Shown here in pieces: positions 1 through 7,424 of a stretch of DNA of 7,456 nucleotides. Made by a program: the position numbers and the translations under genes. Source of the DNA: Pseudomonadota bacterium. GTDB taxonomy: Bacteria > Pseudomonadota > Alphaproteobacteria > Caulobacterales > Caulobacteraceae. Each line of letters begins with the position of its first letter. The first letter of the stretch is position 1. Location: positions 1 through 7,456 of the forward strand of contig JAEXJH010000286.1 in assembly GCA_023445955.1 (NCBI GenBank), written 5' to 3'. The notes beneath the pieces were generated by a model. It had not been told where the DNA came from. It made no database searches and worked only from the letters and a program-made list of their open reading frames with translations.

Positions 1-1
1 G

Positions 2-373
2 GGCTTGTCTCCCGCCGGCTGGGCGGGCCGCGCCGTGGCGGCTGCGCGGGCTTGGAACGCCGACGCCTTGGTGGCTGAAGCCAATCAGGGCGGCGACATG
101 GTGCGCTCGGTGCTGGCGCAAGCCGACCCGCCGTGCCGCGTGAAGCTGGTGCGCGCGAGCGTGGGCAAACGCGCGAGGGCCGAGCCGGTGGCGGCGCTGT
201 ACGAGCAGGGCAGGGTGCTGCACTGCGGGGCGTTCCCGGCGCTGGAGGAGGAGTTGATGGCGCTGGGGTCGGGAGACCTGGAGCACAGTCCGGACAGGGC
301 GGACGCGCTGGTCTGGGCGGTGAGCGAGTTGATGCTGGGACCGGGGCGGACGCCGCGGTTGCGGGCGTTATAA
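2..373 (+). CDS. Phage/GTA-type terminase large subunit, C-terminal nuclease part (5' truncated by window)
   Basis: This is the end of a DNA-packaging terminase large subunit, the motor and nuclease that cuts and pumps DNA into a phage or gene-transfer-agent head. The reading frame is open to the left edge, so the ATPase half lies outside the window. The visible ~123 residues match the RNase H-like nuclease domain of the family. They include a VAEANQGGDM segment, the KRARAEPVAALYEQGRV stretch typical of gene-transfer-agent terminases, and an SPDRADALVWA motif near the C-terminus, whose Asp is expected to help bind the catalytic metal. The TTG at base 5 is not the true start. The next plus-strand gene is not a portal protein, as would follow in a standard gene-transfer-agent cluster. 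The family call is from recalled motifs. Phage, prophage remnant and gene transfer agent cannot be told apart from this fragment. Confidence 0.85.
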   Translation, partial: GLSPAGWAGRAVAAARAWNADALVAEANQGGDMVRSVLAQADPPCRVKLVRASVGKRARAEPVAALYEQGRVLHCGAFPALEEELMALGSGDLEHSPDRADALVWAVSELMLGPGRTPRLRAL

Positions 374-560
374 ACCGCCGCAAAGGCCCCCAACCTGGCC
401 TCACTTGGCGAGGTCTGTCCGCCTCCAGACGGAGAATTAAGGCTCAGGCGCTTGGAGTGGGGTTCTCTCCTCCCCCTTTTGGGGGAGGGGGACCGCCGAA
501 CGGCGGTGGAGGGGGCCAGCGCAAGCATATCTCAACCCAAGATCGTCATCTTCCGTCGCC
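374..560. other. Intergenic region between terminase and membrane-protein gene
   Basis: No convincing coding sequence is seen in these 187 bases. Besides the palindromic repeat, there is a small possible hairpin (GTCTG at 413-417 with CAGAC at 426-430). The ~45 bases just before the ATG at 561 contain no purine-rich ribosome-binding site, so the downstream gene may use a weak or leaderless start. No confident promoter was found. Confidence 0.5.
467..515. repeat. Palindromic G/C-rich intergenic repeat (REP/MITE-like)
   Basis: Two perfect inverted repeats lie side by side. CCTCCCCC (469-476) and GGGGGAGG (481-488) make an 8-bp stem with a TTTT loop. ACCGCCG (492-498) and CGGCGGT (501-507) make a 7-bp stem around AA. 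A trailing GGAGGGGG (508-515) could partly pair with the 5' pyrimidine run. This layout resembles short dispersed palindromic elements that I recall from intergenic regions of Caulobacter and Brevundimonas genomes. Copy number cannot be seen here because the window holds one copy. It could also act as a transcript-end structure after the terminase gene, although no T-run follows the second stem. Confidence 0.6.
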
Positions 561-1292
561 ATGTACGACGACCGCGACGACATCTTCGACCAGGCCAGCG
601 GCATCCTGCTGACCGGCATGCTGATCCTCTGCGGCCTGGCCGTGCTCTATCTCTTCTGGCGCGACGGCAACCTGCGGGTCATGGGCATGCTGGCCGCCCG
701 CCCCGACCACCTGATCCACTGGCGCGACGAGCCCGGCCTGACCGGTTGGGTCTGGCTGGCCCCGTTCCTGCCGCTGGCGGTGCTGCCCGGCGCCTGGGGC
801 GTGACCTGGAATCAGATCGTCCCCAAGCTGCCGCTGAACCAGCGCCTGGCCCTGACCTTCTCGCTCTGCGGCCTGATCGGCCTGGCCGCCCTGGTCGAGC
901 ACCTGGCCTATGGCCACCGCATCGCCCTCGCCACCGAGACCGGCCCCGAGTGGATCCAGGACGGCGTAACGGTCGACCGCCTCGCCTGGAGCCAGGCCAC
1001 GCGGGTGATGACCAGTTGCGTCACCGAGGCGCGCTACGATCGCTATGGCGACGTCCACTACACCCACCACCTGAACTACGATGTCGCCTTCCCGGACAAG
1101 CGCGTGGCGCGGCTGTCGCCGGGCGGGGACACCACGCTGGACTGGGTGCGGGCGATCGCCCCGATCGACGCGGCGCTACGGACGGCCGGCGTGTCGCGGT
1201 TCGAGACGCACGACGTCGCGTGCGTGGCGGCCCGGGCCCAGCGTCTGAACGAGGAGGATTATGGGCGGTTTCAGGGGGTGATGGGGCGGTAG
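561..1292 (+). CDS. Hypothetical membrane protein, three predicted helices plus C-terminal soluble domain
   Basis: Product of 243 residues, family not recognised. Hydrophobic stretches at about residues 13-32, 62-82 and 96-117 look like three membrane helices. The remaining ~125 residues form a soluble domain with alternating hydrophobic and polar runs (around GVTVDRLAWSQATRVM and LNYDVAFPDKRVARLSP), suggestive of a mostly beta fold. By layout this recalls small membrane proteins with a PH-like tail, but that is inference. A Tyr/His-rich patch, RYGDVHYTHHLNY (161-173), stands out. The ATG is the first usable start in this open frame, yet it lacks a clear Shine-Dalgarno sequence. The gene ends one base before the stop of the convergent small-protein chain (TAGCCTAG), so the two transcripts run into each other. 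Confidence 0.8.
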   Translation: MYDDRDDIFDQASGILLTGMLILCGLAVLYLFWRDGNLRVMGMLAARPDHLIHWRDEPGLTGWVWLAPFLPLAVLPGAWGVTWNQIVPKLPLNQRLALTFSLCGLIGLAALVEHLAYGHRIALATETGPEWIQDGVTVDRLAWSQATRVMTSCVTEARYDRYGDVHYTHHLNYDVAFPDKRVARLSPGGDTTLDWVRAIAPIDAALRTAGVSRFETHDVACVAARAQRLNEEDYGRFQGVMGR

Positions 1293-1293
1293 C

Positions 1294-1485
1294 CTAGCCG
1301 TCGCCCGAAGCGGCCAGGGCCGCGGCCCCGGCCGGGGTGATGACCCAGCCGCCGCCGGTCCGCTCGGCCAGGCCCTGGTCGGTCAACGCCCGGGCGTCGC
1401 CGATATTGATCCAGTCGACATCCTCGCCCGACTTCTTGCGGGCCAGGTTCTTCAAGGCGGTCAGTTGGCCGGGCGTCAGCGCCAT
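1294..1485 (-). CDS. Hypothetical small protein (63 aa), winged-helix-like C-terminus
   Basis: Last gene of a minus-strand chain of small genes. The frame is open further upstream, but the extension translates into Arg/Pro-rich shadow sequence antisense-like in character and overlaps the preceding gene. The ATG at 1485 is therefore preferred: it lies only 2 bases after the TAG of the 59-residue gene, which suits translational coupling. The sequence begins MALTPGQLTALKNLARKKSG and ends with a GLAERTGGGWVITPAGAAAL pattern. That pattern resembles the recognition-helix end and wing of small winged-helix proteins (Leu-rich helix, turn, Gly-Gly-Trp-Val-Ile-Thr-Pro-x-Gly). DNA binding is only a suggestion, as the domain would be very small. 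No close family is recognised. Confidence 0.7.
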   Translation of the reverse strand: MALTPGQLTALKNLARKKSGEDVDWINIGDARALTDQGLAERTGGGWVITPAGAAALAASGDG

Positions 1486-1487
1486 GG

Positions 1488-1667
1488 CTACCGCCCCGCC
1501 AGCGGATCGGGCGCGCGGCCGACGTGTCGGCCGGTGAGGCGCTCCAACTCCTGCTGCATGCGTAGGACCTGGCCGCTGAGGCTGGTGACGTCGCCTTGCA
1601 GCTGGGCGTTCCGGGTCTTGAGATAGGCGTTCTCGCGCCGCATCGCCTGGGCGTCTTCGTCGGTCAT
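1488..1667 (-). CDS. Hypothetical small coiled-coil protein (59 aa)
   Basis: Starts MTDEDAQAMRRENAYLKTRN and is dominated by a likely coiled coil from about residue 8 to 46. Leu, Val and Met recur with roughly heptad spacing (L16, L23, V27, L30, V34, M37, L41, L44), and the sequence is rich in Arg, Gln and Glu. The tail (HVGRAPDPLAGR) looks disordered. The ATG overlaps the TGA of the upstream 74-residue gene as ATGA. A GGAG at 1680-1677 sits 9 bases before the start, so both signals agree. Its stop is 2 bases before the start of the 63-residue gene. By shape it could be an oligomerising adaptor for its neighbours, but no function is known to me. Confidence 0.75.
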   Translation of the reverse strand: MTDEDAQAMRRENAYLKTRNAQLQGDVTSLSGQVLRMQQELERLTGRHVGRAPDPLAGR

Positions 1668-1888
1668 GGGCGCGCACTCCGGTTGGGGGTCACAGGCGTC
1701 ATGCGGATGACCGCGCGCAGCAGGGCCGCGCGATCGGGACTGAGGCCGGGCGCCAGAAGCTCCCTTTGCGCGCCTTCCCGGATCTCACCCCTGTGGCGAT
1801 TGCCCAGGAAGAAGGCCTCGGCCTGGACCTCCCGCTGCGAAACCCGGCGCGCGCTGAGGCCGGCCAGCAAGGCGCTCCACGGGCTCAT
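1664..1888 (-). CDS. Hypothetical small basic protein (74 aa)
   Basis: Begins MSPWSALLAGLSARRVSQRE; rich in Arg, Ala, Leu and Glu with alternating charges, consistent with a helical soluble protein without a signal peptide or membrane segment. The segment SQREVQAEAFFLGNRHRGEIREGAQREL (18-44) contains the only aromatic pair. Initiation at 1888 is favoured over an upstream in-frame ATG at 2053, because the extension is low-complexity Pro/His/Arg sequence. It is also favoured because the start overlaps, as ATGA, the stop of a 22-codon ORF that has its own ribosome-binding site. The stop overlaps the next start the same way. A weak AGG lies 7 bases upstream. The family is unrecognised. Confidence 0.65.
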   Translation of the reverse strand: MSPWSALLAGLSARRVSQREVQAEAFFLGNRHRGEIREGAQRELLAPGLSPDRAALLRAVIRMTPVTPNRSARP

Positions 1889-1953
1889 CGAGACGCCTGG
1901 GGAGCCGCCCGGGGCGCGGGCGTGCGGATGGGATGGTTCGAGGGGGCGGACAT
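1885..1953 (-). CDS. Possible 22-aa leader ORF of the small-gene chain
   Basis: Reads MSAPSNHPIRTPAPRAAPQA then SR and stop. AAAGGA (1963-1958) lies 4 bases before the ATG, a good core at slightly short spacing. The TGA overlaps the ATG of the 74-residue gene as ATGA, the same coupling used by the next pair. It may be a leader peptide that feeds ribosomes onto the weakly primed 74-residue gene, or a very short gene in its own right. It could also be the true N-terminal part of the next protein if there were a sequencing frameshift. The Pro/Ala/Arg composition is also what random high-GC sequence gives, so confidence is modest. Confidence 0.4.
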   Translation of the reverse strand: MSAPSNHPIRTPAPRAAPQASR

Positions 1954-2053
1954 GGCGTCCTTTCGCGCCGACGAGTCCGCATGGCGCGGGATGATCCGTG
2001 GCGTGGACAGGATAGCGCGGGTCGCGGGCGATAGCTCCCCACATCGTAATCAT

Positions 2054-2084
2054 TTCACCGTCGCGCGGCGGTCCGTGCTAAGGT
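2054..2084 (+). promoter_or_regulatory. Candidate promoter for the small-gene/glycosyltransferase unit
   Basis: TTCACC (2054-2059) could act as a -35 and GCTAAG (2077-2082), within TGCTAAGGT, as a -10, with 17 bases between them. The GCTA start resembles the -10 of Caulobacter housekeeping promoters as I recall it. Transcription from here would begin near 2090 and include all the downstream hairpins as a leader of about 170 bases. The match is imperfect. Confidence 0.25.
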
Positions 2085-2112
2085 TTCCCCGAGGCGCGCA
2101 GTCACGCCATCC

Positions 2113-2219
2113 GGACCGGTCCCCCTGGCGGACGGTCCCAAGGCCCCGAAGCCGGGGCGCCCATACATCTCCAAAAATCACGGTCGACCGCAGCGGGTCG
2201 GGCTTGGCCCGAGCGCCGC
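2113..2219 (+). promoter_or_regulatory. Hairpin-rich structured leader upstream of the 35-aa gene
   Basis: Three consecutive hairpins are visible. The first pairs GGACCG (2113-2118) with CGGTCC (2133-2138) and continues, after a bulged G, with TCC (2120-2122) and GGA (2130-2132). The second pairs GCCCCG (2143-2148) with CGGGGC (2153-2158) around AAGC. The third pairs TCGGGC (2198-2203) with GCCCGA (2207-2212) around TTG, with an outer GCGG/CCGC stem (2193-2196 with 2216-2219). A perfect palindrome, CGGTCGACCG (2181-2190), lies between the second and third. The array ends 29 bases before the AAAGGA ribosome-binding site, so it is placed to influence translation or to be a small RNA. No known riboswitch class was recognised. 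Confidence 0.4.
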
Positions 2220-2262
2220 GTCCAAGGTCGCCGTGCGCATCATCCCCGAAAGGAATGCTCCC

Positions 2263-2370
2263 TTGTCCAAAGGCAATCGCGAAGTCCGTAAACCCAAGGC
2301 CATCAAGCCCAAGGTGATCGCCGCCGCGCCCTCGACGCTCTCGCAGACCCTGGCCCTGCGCAAGAAGTAG
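2263..2370 (+). CDS. Small basic conserved-type protein (35 aa), TTG start
   Basis: Starts TTG-TCC-AAA and reads MSKGNREVRKPKAIKPKVIA followed by 15 residues ending LALRKK. An AAAGGA (2249-2254) with 8-base spacing clearly selects this TTG. The protein is strongly basic, with Lys/Arg spread along its whole length, and is likely disordered. I recall very short alphaproteobacterial proteins beginning MSKGNRE followed by Lys/Pro-rich sequence, annotated only as hypothetical, so this is probably a conserved family; function unknown. Nucleic-acid or ribosome binding would suit the charge but is inference. It is the first gene after the hairpin-rich leader and is followed 58 bases later by another tiny gene. 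Confidence 0.75.
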   Translation: MSKGNREVRKPKAIKPKVIAAAPSTLSQTLALRKK

Positions 2371-2428
2371 CGACCGGCCCAAGCAGACCGAGCGCCGCGG
2401 ACCGGCGCGCTCGACCAGAGGCCACGCC

Positions 2429-2554
2429 ATGAAGACCTATACCGGAACTCGCCCGTCCGCGCCCAAGGGCCTGAACGATCCCCGCTCGACCGGCAGCCAG
2501 CCGCCCAGGCCTCGGCCGATCGATCCCAGCGCCCTGCGAGGGACCAAGCCTTGA
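2429..2554 (+). CDS. Small proline-rich protein (41 aa) coupled to glycosyltransferase
   Basis: Reads MKTYTGTRPSAPKGLNDPRS followed by a Pro/Arg-rich tail ending RGTKP. AGAGG (2417-2421) lies 7 bases upstream of the ATG. The TGA overlaps the TTG start of the glycosyltransferase as TTGA, so the two are probably translated together. The composition (Pro, Arg, Ser, Thr, no hydrophobic core) predicts a disordered peptide. No family is recognised. It may serve mainly as a coupling ORF for the enzyme behind it, or be a partner peptide. The ribosome-binding site and overlap argue against chance. Confidence 0.6.
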   Translation: MKTYTGTRPSAPKGLNDPRSTGSQPPRPRPIDPSALRGTKP

Positions 2555-3474
2555 GCCAAGCCCCGCACCGCGCGCCGCCGACCATCGCCTACCTGATCCT
2601 GGTCCATCGCTTTCCCGAACAGTTCAAGCGGCTGTTCAAGGCGATCCACGATCCGGCCAACCACTACCTGATCCATGTCGACAAGAACGCCGGCCCGGCG
2701 CTGGAGAGCGACCTGCGCGGGTTCCTCGCCGCCTATCCCAACGCCGCCGTCCTGGAGAGCAAGCGCGCCCTGTGGGGCGGCTACAGCCTGGTCGACGCCG
2801 AGCTGCGGGGCATGACCAAGCTGCTCGAGATGGACGCCCGCTGGGACTACTTCATCAATCTGAGCGGCCAGGATTTCCCCCTGGCGACGCAAGAGCGGAT
2901 CCGGGCTTTCCTCGACGCCAACCGAGGCCGGGAGTTCATCCGGGTGCTCGACCAGGCCGTCATCCGCCCCGAGACCATGGGCCGGGTGCTGCAGCACGTG
3001 GTCGAACAGGGCGGCCGCATCGTCGACAGCCTGGTCACCCGGCTCTTCCTGAAGGACGCCACGCCCTACATCGGCAACCAGTGGAAGATCGTCAGCCGGG
3101 CGTTCTGCCAGTTCGTCTGCCACGACCCGTCGGTCGATCGCTACAAGGCCTTCTACCGCAACACCTTCATCGCCGATGAGGGCTTCTTCCAGACCGTGAT
3201 GATGAACACCGCCGCACACGGCGAGATCGTCAACGACGACAAGCGGATGATCGACTGGGTTCCCGACGGCGACATCAAGCTGCGCCCCCGCACTTTCACG
3301 GCGGCCGACGCCGGCATGCTGACGTCAAGCCAGGACCTCTTCGCACGCAAGTTCGACGCCGAGGTCGATGCGGACATCCTCGATATCCTGGAAGCGCATC
3401 TGCGGACCCAGGTCGTGGCCAACGAGCGCGCGCCGGCGATGCGTCCCAAGTCCCTTCCGGTGCTGGTGGCCTAG
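2551..3474 (+). CDS. Core-2/I-branching beta-1,6-N-acetylglucosaminyltransferase family protein (GT14-like)
   Basis: Predicted glycosyltransferase of 307 residues that would move a sugar from a nucleotide-sugar onto a glycan; donor and acceptor cannot be read from sequence. Family landmarks are IAYLILVH (12-19), YLIHVDKN (39-46), WGGYSLVDAEL (75-85), YFINLSGQDFPL (100-111), GNQWKIVSRAF (175-185) and FIADEGFFQTVMMN (206-219), whose Asp-Glu pair (209-210) fits the expected acidic active-site position. A late LFARKFD (263-269) is also typical. There is no signal peptide or membrane helix, so it probably acts in the cytoplasm, perhaps on capsule, exopolysaccharide or lipid-linked sugar. The start is TTG, overlapping the upstream stop; GAGGGA (2538-2543) with 7-base spacing supports it. 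A terminator follows directly. Confidence 0.85.
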   Translation: MSQAPHRAPPTIAYLILVHRFPEQFKRLFKAIHDPANHYLIHVDKNAGPALESDLRGFLAAYPNAAVLESKRALWGGYSLVDAELRGMTKLLEMDARWDYFINLSGQDFPLATQERIRAFLDANRGREFIRVLDQAVIRPETMGRVLQHVVEQGGRIVDSLVTRLFLKDATPYIGNQWKIVSRAFCQFVCHDPSVDRYKAFYRNTFIADEGFFQTVMMNTAAHGEIVNDDKRMIDWVPDGDIKLRPRTFTAADAGMLTSSQDLFARKFDAEVDADILDILEAHLRTQVVANERAPAMRPKSLPVLVA

Positions 3475-3479
3475 CCCAG

Positions 3480-3518
3480 GGCGGCGCCCCTTCCCCTTCC
3501 GGGCCGGCGCCGCCTTTT
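3480..3518 (+). terminator. Intrinsic terminator after the glycosyltransferase
   Basis: GGCGGCGCC (3480-3488) pairs perfectly with GGCGCCGCC (3506-3514), a 9-bp stem with a 17-base loop, followed at once by TTTT (3515-3518). It starts 6 bases after the glycosyltransferase stop codon, so it most likely ends that transcript and separates it from the next gene. Confidence 0.7.
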
Positions 3519-3547
3519 CCTCTGCTCCCCTTAGAACTGGAACCGCT

Positions 3548-3919
3548 GTGATCAGTCGAAGCCTTGTTATGGCGCTGTGCGCGATGGCCTATGTCGGCGC
3601 CGTCGGCGTCTCCGTCGCCGATCTGCTGCGCGATCCGCCCCTGAAGTCCTACGCCATCGCCCCCGGCGACGACTGGACCCGATGCGTCGAGGTTCGCGCC
3701 ACCAGCGAGCGTCTCGCCCGCCAGGCGGCGGTGAAACAGGCGTCACCGGCCCTGAGCGGCGGGGCCTGCACCGTCCTTCCCGCCATCAGGGCGGTGGATT
3801 CGCAGCTGTTGATGGCGCGCGGCTTCAACACGCTGCTCGTCGTCTCGGCGATCCTGGCGGCGCTGTGGGGCGCCGCGTTCGGCGCCCGCGCCTGGCGCCG
3901 CGACCTCAGCGCCGCTTAA
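3548..3919 (+). CDS. Hypothetical membrane protein with two helices (123 aa)
   Basis: Family not recognised. A hydrophobic N-terminal stretch (about residues 4-25, MISRSLVMALCAMAYVGAVG...) and a second near the C-terminus (about 95-113, LLVVSAILAALWGAAFGA) bracket a ~70-residue polar segment with two Cys (one in DDWTRCVEV, one in GGACTV) that could form a disulfide if the segment is periplasmic. The chain ends in a basic RAWRRD tail, which suggests a cytoplasmic C-terminus. The start is taken as GTG 3548, with GGAA 5 bases upstream; an ATG at 3569 is an alternative that shortens the first helix. The open frame reaches back into the glycosyltransferase gene, but the terminator lies between, so that extension is not believed. 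Confidence 0.7.
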   Translation: MISRSLVMALCAMAYVGAVGVSVADLLRDPPLKSYAIAPGDDWTRCVEVRATSERLARQAAVKQASPALSGGACTVLPAIRAVDSQLLMARGFNTLLVVSAILAALWGAAFGARAWRRDLSAA

Positions 3920-3986
3920 GCCTTGCCGCGTTCGCGCCGCCCGTGCAGCCTCCTCGGCAACGAGAACAACACGGGAGGCGCGTTCC

Positions 3987-6540
<2,554 letters not shown>

Positions 6541-6545
6541 GAGCC

Positions 6546-6950
6546 TCAGATCGGCTTGTGGAACTCCTGCAGCATGTCGGCGCGGCGGGCGGTGTGGTCC
6601 AGGCGGCAGCTGGCGGCCTCGACTTGGGCGATCGTGCCCCAGTCGGCGTCGAGATGGGCGGCGCAGTCGGCGTCGCGGAAGGCGATCCAGGCGCGCTGGG
6701 CCTTCTGCAGGGCGGTCTTCTGGCGCGGCAGGGTCATGCGCTTCATGGCGTCCTGATAGGCGCGGTTGAGGCGCGTGTCCTGGGCCTTCAGCTCGGTCCC
6801 GATGCAGCCGACCATGCCCGCCGTGCTCTGGCCCGAAGGCGCGGCCAGGCAGCGGTCGTAGGATGCGCTGTACTTGGGTTCAGCCGCCTGGGCGGCCGGA
6901 GCCACGGCGGCGGAGAGCAAGAGGGCGGCGGCGGCGACGAGACGGATCAT
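6546..6950 (-). CDS. Secreted LprI/DUF1311-family protein
   Basis: A 134-residue exported protein. Residues 1-22 form a typical signal peptide (basic start, Ala/Leu core, cleavage likely after AQA), so the mature protein should be periplasmic. It keeps the family pattern: LNRAYQDAMKRM (61-72), then AQRAWIAFRDADC (84-96). There are four cysteines (34, 49, 96, 115) that could make two disulfides. The family includes the mycobacterial lysozyme inhibitor LprI, but most members have no tested role, so lysozyme inhibition is only a possibility. The ATG at 6950 is chosen over one at 6962 because GGAG (6960-6957) lies 6 bases before it and would be inside the coding region for the earlier start. It lies between two minus-strand redox genes. 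Confidence 0.8.
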   Translation of the reverse strand: MIRLVAAAALLLSAAVAPAAQAAEPKYSASYDRCLAAPSGQSTAGMVGCIGTELKAQDTRLNRAYQDAMKRMTLPRQKTALQKAQRAWIAFRDADCAAHLDADWGTIAQVEAASCRLDHTARRADMLQEFHKPI

Positions 6951-6992
6951 CGGAGGCTCCAACGGCGCGGGGCCCTTCGCCGCCGCGCAGGT

Positions 6993-7424
6993 CTAATGCG
7001 CCGAGACGCCCAGACGGTTCCAGAGATTGATCATGGCGATGCAAGCCGTCAGGGCGCTGGCCTGCTGGTCGTCGAAGTGCTCGCGCAGGGCCGCGCGCAG
7101 CGGCGCCAGGTCGGTCTGGGTCGGCAGCTGGGTCAGGGCCTCGGTCCAGGCCAGGGCGGCCTTTTCAGCGGCGGTGAAGTCGCTGACGTGGCGCCAGACA
7201 ACCAGGCGGTCGAGGCGATCGTTGGTCTCGCCGTCGTCGCGGGCTTCCCGGACGTGCATCTTCACGCAGAAGGCGCAGTCGTTCAGCTGCGAGGCGCGCA
7301 GCTTGACCAGGTGCCGCAAGGCTGCCGGCAGGCCGGACGCGATCACCGCGCCCTCGGCGGCGATGAAGGCTTTGTAGATGTCGGGGACGTTCAGGTCGTG
7401 GCGGAAAGCGGCGGTGTCGCCCAT
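6993..7424 (-). CDS. Carboxymuconolactone decarboxylase/AhpD-like family protein
   Basis: A 143-residue member of the CMD/AhpD fold. The signature LRASQLNDCAFCVKMHVREA (42-61) contains the CxxC pair (Cys50, Cys53) and His57 that in AhpD-type enzymes form the peroxidase centre. An all-helical pattern follows, including WTEALTQLP and the LTACIAMINLWNRLGV end segment typical of the family. Likely roles are disulfide-based reduction of peroxides or a related thiol reaction; a decarboxylase role is less likely for this CxxC type. GGAG (7436-7433) sits 8 bases before the ATG. The LprI-like gene begins 42 bases downstream on the same strand, so the two are probably co-transcribed. The promoter would lie beyond the right edge. 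Confidence 0.88.
   Translation of the reverse strand: MGDTAAFRHDLNVPDIYKAFIAAEGAVIASGLPAALRHLVKLRASQLNDCAFCVKMHVREARDDGETNDRLDRLVVWRHVSDFTAAEKAALAWTEALTQLPTQTDLAPLRAALREHFDDQQASALTACIAMINLWNRLGVSAH

Larger units (their letters stand above)
1954..2262. other. Divergent intergenic region between two small-gene groups
   Basis: About 309 bases separate the minus-strand chain from the plus-strand small genes. The long frames crossing it have poor composition (Arg/Pro/Ser-rich) and no ribosome-binding sites, so it is treated as non-coding. It must hold the promoters for both directions. The right-hand half (about 2100-2262) is rich in inverted repeats and is described separately. Minus-strand -10-like GCTATCC/GCTATCG words occur around 2010-2035, but no matching -35 was found. 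Confidence 0.55.

Noticed and set aside
431..445. Possible CtrA-type TTAA binding half-site near GAATTAAGG
   Set aside because: Only one half is present; no second TTAA at the expected 7-base spacing.
374..560. CRISPR-like or tandem repeat
   Set aside because: The inverted repeats occur once and there are no regularly spaced direct repeats.
452..1297. 281-codon plus-strand frame over the membrane-protein gene
   Set aside because: It begins inside the palindromic repeat and translates to Arg/Pro/Gly-rich sequence; the frame starting at 561 gives clear membrane helices instead.
1294..1677. 127-codon minus-strand frame as one protein
   Set aside because: Its N-terminal half is out-of-frame sequence of the 59-residue coiled-coil gene; the ATG at 1485, next to the preceding stop, gives a sensible 63-residue protein.
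1664..2053. 129-residue version of the 74-residue protein starting at 2053
   Set aside because: The extra part is Pro/His/Arg-rich and covers another ORF with its own ribosome-binding site; the start at 1888 fits the coupling pattern better, though the longer form is not excluded.
6951..6962. Earlier ATG (6962) for the LprI-like protein
   Set aside because: The GGAG ribosome-binding site would then lie inside the coding region, and the signal peptide would gain an unneeded MEPP extension.
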